DNA of 9,933 bases from an uncultured Lachnospiraceae bacterium (GTDB taxonomy: Bacteria > Bacillota > Clostridia > Lachnospirales > Lachnospiraceae), in contig CAJORC010000140.1 of the NCBI GenBank assembly GCA_905236615.1, forward strand, positions 1 to 9,933, written 5' to 3'. A program made the position numbers and the translations under genes. Under the pieces are notes generated by a model. That model worked only from the letters and a program-made list of their open reading frames with translations. It was not told the DNA's origin and did not search any database. This document shows positions 6,744 through 9,933 of the stretch, piece after piece (position 1 is the first letter of the stretch; every line of letters begins with the position of its first letter).

Positions 6744-7868
6744 ATGTACGATTATTTGATAGTTGGTGCAGGACTTTACGGGGCGGTTTTTGCTGCAGAA
6801 GCCTGCAAAGCAGGAAAAAAGTGTCTTGTCATTGATAAACGAAATCATACGGCCGGAAATATCTATACCGAAAAGGTTAATGGTATAAATGTGCATAAGT
6901 ATGGAGCACATATTTTCCATACTGACAGTGCTGAAGCATGGAATTATGTGAATTCTTATGCGGAATTTAACCGCTACACAAATTCACCGATGGCACGTTA
7001 CAAGGATGAACTCTATAATCTGCCTTTCAATATGAATACATTCCACGAGCTCTGGGGAGTAGTCACACCTGAGGAAGCGCGTTCGGAAATAGCACGTCAG
7101 ACGGCTGAAGCGGCTGAGAAGATCAAAGAGCCTAAAAATCTGGAAGAACAGGCACTTCTGCTCGCGGGAAAGGATATCTACGAGAAACTTGTCAAGGGAT
7201 ATACCGAAAAGCAGTGGGGACGCAGGGCTACAGAACTTCCCGCATTTATAATAAAGAGGCTTCCGTTCAGATTTATTTATGACAATAATTATTTTAATGA
7301 CAGATATCAGGGTATTCCCATAGGCGGATACACGGCCATGATAGATAAGATGCTCGAAGGCAGCGAAGTAAGGATCGGGGTTGATTTCTTCGAAAATAAA
7401 GAAGAACTTATGAAGGAGGCTTCAAAGGTTATCTTTACAGGTTCTATCGACGGATACTTTGATTACAGCTTTGGACCTTTGGAGTACAGAAGCCTTCGCT
7501 TCGAGACAGAAGTTATGGATATGGACAGTTTTCAGGGAAATGCCGTTGTAAACTATACAGAATATGAAATTCCGTATACAAGAATCATAGAGCACAAGTT
7601 TTTCGAGGAATTCGGTTCTGCACCAAAAAATTCAGATGCAGGCAAAACGGTTGTTACAAGGGAATATCCCGCAGACTGGCAGAAAGGCGATGAACCTTAC
7701 TATCCTGTAAATGATGAGAAAAACAATGCTCTTTATGAGAAGTATAGGGAGCTCGCATCAAAAGAAGATAAAGTATTCTTTGGCGGAAGGCTTGGTAAAT
7801 ATAAATACTATGATATGGATGACATTGTAGTCGACGCACTTTCGGATGTCCGCGAAATGTTAAGATAA
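6744..7868 (+). CDS. glf: UDP-galactopyranose mutase
   Basis: Glf converts UDP-galactopyranose to UDP-galactofuranose with reduced FAD, supplying galactofuranose for surface glycans from the cytoplasm. The 374-residue length is typical. An N-terminal FAD-binding fold shows GAGLYG (8-13) and VIDKR (29-33). Strongly conserved family blocks follow: HKYGAHIFHT (51-60), YTEKQWGRRATELP with W158, KRLPFRF with R172, NYFNDRYQGIP and GGYT (182-197), NYTEYEIPYTRIIEHK with R280, DEPYYPVND (316-324) and GGRLGKYKYYDMDD (347-360). W158, R172 and R280 correspond closely in place to the substrate-site Trp and Arg residues of the E. coli enzyme. GAGAGGA at 6726-6732 sits a rather long 11 bases before the ATG. 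No galactofuranosyltransferase gene is visible nearby. A shared inverted-repeat terminator follows. Confidence 0.96.
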   Translation: MYDYLIVGAGLYGAVFAAEACKAGKKCLVIDKRNHTAGNIYTEKVNGINVHKYGAHIFHTDSAEAWNYVNSYAEFNRYTNSPMARYKDELYNLPFNMNTFHELWGVVTPEEARSEIARQTAEAAEKIKEPKNLEEQALLLAGKDIYEKLVKGYTEKQWGRRATELPAFIIKRLPFRFIYDNNYFNDRYQGIPIGGYTAMIDKMLEGSEVRIGVDFFENKEELMKEASKVIFTGSIDGYFDYSFGPLEYRSLRFETEVMDMDSFQGNAVVNYTEYEIPYTRIIEHKFFEEFGSAPKNSDAGKTVVTREYPADWQKGDEPYYPVNDEKNNALYEKYRELASKEDKVFFGGRLGKYKYYDMDDIVVDALSDVREMLR

Positions 7869-7881
7869 AGATCATGATAAG

Positions 7882-7928
7882 AAAAAACACTTTTTGAAGG
7901 TACTGTTTTGCTTCAAAAAGTGTTTTTT
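7882..7928. terminator. Bidirectional terminator between convergent glf and fliD-like genes
   Basis: The arms at 7882-7899 and 7911-7928 are perfect 18-nt inverted copies around an 11-nt loop. Six A's begin the left arm and six T's end the right one, so the hairpin has a U-tract on either strand. It sits 14 nt after the glf stop and about 35 nt after the stop of the minus-strand gene. Confidence 0.92.
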
Positions 7929-7963
7929 GATGTTGTTTTAGAAATTATCATGTTTTGAGCCGA

Positions 7964-9277
7964 TCAGCAGTAACCGGAGAAAATCATTCCCGAATACATG
8001 CTTGTCATATAAGGATTAGGGAAATTACCGCCGGGTCTCTTGTAAGCAACCAGCTTCTGCTTGGTATAGCTCATAGGATTAAGGGCAATATCCTCAGATT
8101 TTGACATTATCGCCGAAGTAAAATCCTTAATTGCCGAAAGGCTGTTTTCGGGATCTTCTTCTGAAGCGCTTTCCGCCAGAACTTCATCATTGACTTCGAT
8201 AGTTCCGTCAGACATCGTATCAAGTCCTACAGCTCTCAGCGGTGAAGAGAAGTTCATGCTTAGACGGTGCATTTCAGTCATGATCTTATCTGACTGTCCA
8301 TAGTTTGCCGTGTATTCCGCAGCCCTTTTTATGAAATCATTATAGGCGCCTGCGAGGTGGTTGATATTATATGTAAGAGCTTCGAGGTTGGGTTTCAGAC
8401 CAATGTGTGCATCCTTTCCTTCTCCCGTAACACTCTTAAGAGTCATTTCAAAAGAGTCATCAAGAGTAAAGGTATTTGAATAAGCTTCATATTCCTCACC
8501 GTTTATTGTGAAACGGGCATTTGTAGGTTCATGAGTAAGCTTATCCATTCCGAAATATTCAACGGCACCGCGCTTTTTGCTTGTATTATTATCGGAAATT
8601 GCAAAATTCAATTTAACATTATTATTTGTTCCGGTGGAAGTACTTTCCAGCCTGAGCGCGGTGGAACCGTCATCAGCTTCCATTACTGCGGCGCGGACAC
8701 CTACATTCGAACGGTTGATAAGCCTTGCGATGCGGTTCTGGATAAAACTGTTGGAATCACCCAGACCGATCGAAAACTGAAATTCATAATCAGTACCGTT
8801 AACATCCATATCGAATGAATAAGTACCGCTTTCCAATGAAGTTTCCTTATTAGGGAGGTAACGCCCTAAATTAACCTGACCTGAAGCCAGCTGGGAAATA
8901 CCTATATCAAAATCAGTATCGAGAGAACTGTCGCTTTCATTTGAGGAATTGCCGACATAACGCGCTTCAACAGCACCTTCGTTATCGGAAGCGGCAATCT
9001 TCTGGTCAAGAATGCTCGAAGAATAGTCAGGAGTGAGCGAAGAGATAGCTTTCTGCAGATCCCTTGCATCTTCCTTTAAACTTATGGCATACTTCTGAGA
9101 AACTCCGCTCGTATCAAGGAAATACAGAGGAGCATCCTGTGACTGCTTTACAATATTGTTGTAAATCTCTTTCAGTTCTTTTTTCTTGTGGGTATCAAAG
9201 CGAGTTGAGCTATGCTGCCCAAAATCGTAAGTGGTCAGATAACTGTTATAGATGTTGGACAATGCAAATGCTGACAT
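7964..9277 (-). CDS. Atypical FliD-like flagellar filament-cap family protein
   Basis: This 437-residue protein shows the FliD core. FDIGISQLASGQ (123-134) is like the FliD_N repeat block. The stretch 151-216 has NGTDYEFQFSI, a helix with IARLINRSNVGVRAAVM and LRLESTSTGTNN, as in FliD hook-IN-like domains. ARFTINGEEYEAYSNTFTLD (254-273) opens a FliD_C-like region; INHLAGAYNDFI (305-316) and LRAVGLDTMSDGTIEVNDEVL (347-367) are also FliD-like. It lacks the usual N-terminal GLASGLDTxSIV motif. Instead it has YNSYLTTY and FDTHKKKELKEIYNNIVKQ, and it ends in GMIFSGYC, where Cys437 is the only cysteine. No signal peptide is seen, as expected for flagellar type III export. AAGGAGG lies six bases before the ATG. 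It may be the working cap of this organism, a second cap, or another filament protein. It stands alone, divergent from rpmG, and is not in the flaG-fliS operon. Confidence 0.72.
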   Translation of the reverse strand: MSAFALSNIYNSYLTTYDFGQHSSTRFDTHKKKELKEIYNNIVKQSQDAPLYFLDTSGVSQKYAISLKEDARDLQKAISSLTPDYSSSILDQKIAASDNEGAVEARYVGNSSNESDSSLDTDFDIGISQLASGQVNLGRYLPNKETSLESGTYSFDMDVNGTDYEFQFSIGLGDSNSFIQNRIARLINRSNVGVRAAVMEADDGSTALRLESTSTGTNNNVKLNFAISDNNTSKKRGAVEYFGMDKLTHEPTNARFTINGEEYEAYSNTFTLDDSFEMTLKSVTGEGKDAHIGLKPNLEALTYNINHLAGAYNDFIKRAAEYTANYGQSDKIMTEMHRLSMNFSSPLRAVGLDTMSDGTIEVNDEVLAESASEEDPENSLSAIKDFTSAIMSKSEDIALNPMSYTKQKLVAYKRPGGNFPNPYMTSMYSGMIFSGYC

Positions 9278-9374
9278 CGGCTCCTCCTTTCTGTGCCTCC
9301 ATGCACTAATAAGCTTTCCATAATTAAATATATAAAAGCAAGAGCGATATTCGATTAGATAATTTTACATATTT

Positions 9375-9404
9375 ATTCTAACACAAATTGCATACAAAAA
9401 GCAA
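9375..9404 (-). promoter_or_regulatory. Candidate promoter of the fliD-like gene
   Basis: Read on the minus strand, TTGCTT (9404-9399) is followed by 18 nt and TAGAAT (9380-9375). TG one base before the -10 gives an extended element. It would give a leader of about 90 nt. The region is AT-rich, so chance matches are likely. No good sigma-28 element was found for this gene; the closest is a partial -10 at 9345-9352. Confidence 0.4.
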
Positions 9405-9437
9405 TCGTTTTTATTCTTTTATTTAACAAAAAGTGCA

Positions 9438-9466
9438 TTGACGGAAAAAAATAATTATGATATATT
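9438..9466 (+). promoter_or_regulatory. Strong sigma-A promoter of the rpmG-secE operon
   Basis: TTGACG (9438-9443), a 17-nt spacer and TATATT (9461-9466) are each one base from consensus. The expected start is at about 9472-9474, giving a leader of about 85 nt. The strength fits a ribosomal protein operon. Confidence 0.85.
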
Positions 9467-9475
9467 AGGTAAGCG

Positions 9476-9522
9476 AGAGGCAAAGCCTCTTTTTTTAGTG
9501 CACGCAGAATAACAAAGTGCAC
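9476..9522 (+). promoter_or_regulatory. Structured rpmG leader: 5' hairpin with T-tract, then GTGCAC hairpin
   Basis: AGAGGC (9476-9481) and GCCTCT (9485-9490) form a perfect 6-bp stem with an AAA loop, followed by a run of T's to 9496. It begins only a few bases after the predicted transcript start. GTGCAC occurs at 9498-9503 and again at 9517-9522; being self-complementary, the two copies can pair around a 13-nt loop. The first element looks like a very early terminator or a 5' stabilising stem. Its function is not known. Confidence 0.5.
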
Positions 9523-9557
9523 CCTAAATATTATTTAATCGGAGGAAAGAATATATC

Positions 9558-9707
9558 ATGCGTACAAGAGTAACACTTGCCTGCACAGAGTGCAAGAACC
9601 GTAACTACAACACTACAAAGGATAAAAAGACCCATCCTGAAAGAATGGAAATCAAGAAGTACTGCAAGTTCTGCAAGACTCACACAGTTCACAAAGAGAC
9701 TAAGTAA
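9558..9707 (+). CDS. rpmG: 50S ribosomal protein L33, zinc-binding form
   Basis: This 49-residue protein has the full L33 pattern: [12 protein letters not shown], then [10 protein letters not shown], then the [17 protein letters not shown] region. Both Cys-x-x-Cys pairs are present (C9/C12 and C36/C39), so it is the zinc-ribbon form, not the zinc-free paralogue. It lies in the large ribosomal subunit near the E site. GGAGG at 9541-9545 is 12 bases upstream of the ATG, slightly longer than usual. secE follows 31 nt downstream, the common Firmicute order rpmG-secE-nusG. Confidence 0.97.
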   Translation: MRTRVTLACTECKNRNYNTTKDKKTHPERMEIKKYCKFCKTHTVHKETK

Positions 9708-9738
9708 TTCATTCTGACGGAAAGATGAGGTTTTAACA

Positions 9739-9933
9739 ATGGGTGATTCAGAGAATACAGTAGCAGTTTCCTCAGCAAAGAAGGAAAAGGCTAAAACTGG
9801 CAGCTCGTCCAAACCTTCATTTTTTGATGGAGTAAAGACCGAGTTCAAAAAGATCATCTGGCCTGACAAACCGACACTTATTAAGCAGACAACGGCAGTT
9901 GTTATTGTTTCCGTTATCGTCGGAGCTATAATC
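9739..9933 (+). CDS. secE: Preprotein translocase subunit SecE (3' end outside window)
   Basis: The first 65 residues are visible and the frame is open to the window end. A basic, Ser/Lys-rich N-terminal tail of about 28 residues precedes the conserved amphipathic motif FFDGVKTEFKKIIWPDKPTL, where the KK-x-x-WP block is the SecE signature. A hydrophobic segment (AVVIVSVIVGAII) then begins the membrane anchor. SecE clamps the SecY channel in the cytoplasmic membrane. GATGAGG at 9724-9730 lies eight bases before the ATG. Position after rpmG supports the call; nusG would be expected next. Confidence 0.93.
   Translation, partial: MGDSENTVAVSSAKKEKAKTGSSSKPSFFDGVKTEFKKIIWPDKPTLIKQTTAVVIVSVIVGAII

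Noticed and set aside
8531..8818. Plus-strand open frame inside the fliD-like gene
   Set aside because: No ribosome binding site or recognisable protein; it is antisense to a gene with clear family motifs.
9531..9869. Minus-strand open frame across rpmG and secE
   Set aside because: It is the shadow of two conserved genes and starts inside secE without a ribosome binding site.
1..9933. Mobile element, phage, CRISPR or defence system
   Set aside because: No transposase, integrase, terminal repeats, spaced direct repeats or nuclease-type genes are present; the gene content is flagellar, regulatory, glycan and housekeeping.

Overview
The window reads as chromosomal DNA of a motile, low-to-moderate GC Gram-positive anaerobe. 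Late flagellar genes, a sigma-28-like promoter, strong AGGAGG-type ribosome binding sites, a long GAF hybrid kinase and the rpmG-secE start of the transcription/translation operon together suggest Clostridia, most likely Lachnospiraceae (Butyrivibrio/Roseburia-like). The family assignment is inference from protein style; no database was consulted.

Layout: (1) 2-175 is the 3' end of a FlgL/flagellin-family gene, closed by an intrinsic terminator. (2) 291-4911 is a tight plus-strand flagellar cluster: a sigma-28-like promoter and structured leader, flaG (TTG start at 406), fliS, a FlgN/FliT-like helical protein, a soluble GAF-HisKA-HATPase-REC-HPt hybrid kinase, and a REC-REC response regulator without a DNA-binding domain. 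Gaps are 18 nt or less, or are 4-nt overlaps, so one transcript is likely. (3) 4961-7868 has its own sigma-A promoter and encodes a membrane O-antigen ligase/polymerase-family protein and UDP-galactopyranose mutase (Glf), which points to a galactofuranose-containing surface glycan. (4) A perfect 18-bp inverted repeat forms a shared terminator between glf and a convergent minus-strand gene (9277-7964) for an atypical FliD-like filament-cap relative. (5) Divergent from that gene, a strong sigma-A promoter drives rpmG (L33) and secE, the latter cut by the window end. The rpmG leader begins with an unusual hairpin and T-tract.

How the parts fit: FlaG, FliS, the FlgN-like protein and the FliD-like protein serve filament assembly and export of filament subunits. 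The kinase and dual receiver made with them probably form a phosphorelay whose output is protein-protein contact, plausibly tied to motility. The glycan pair may build a surface polysaccharide; a link to the flagellum rests on neighbourhood only. No rRNA, tRNA, CRISPR array, insertion sequence or phage gene was seen. The most interesting points are the absence of fliD from its usual place between flaG and fliS together with a diverged FliD-like gene about 7 kb away, the output-less phosphorelay inside a flagellar operon, and the structured leaders of flaG and rpmG.
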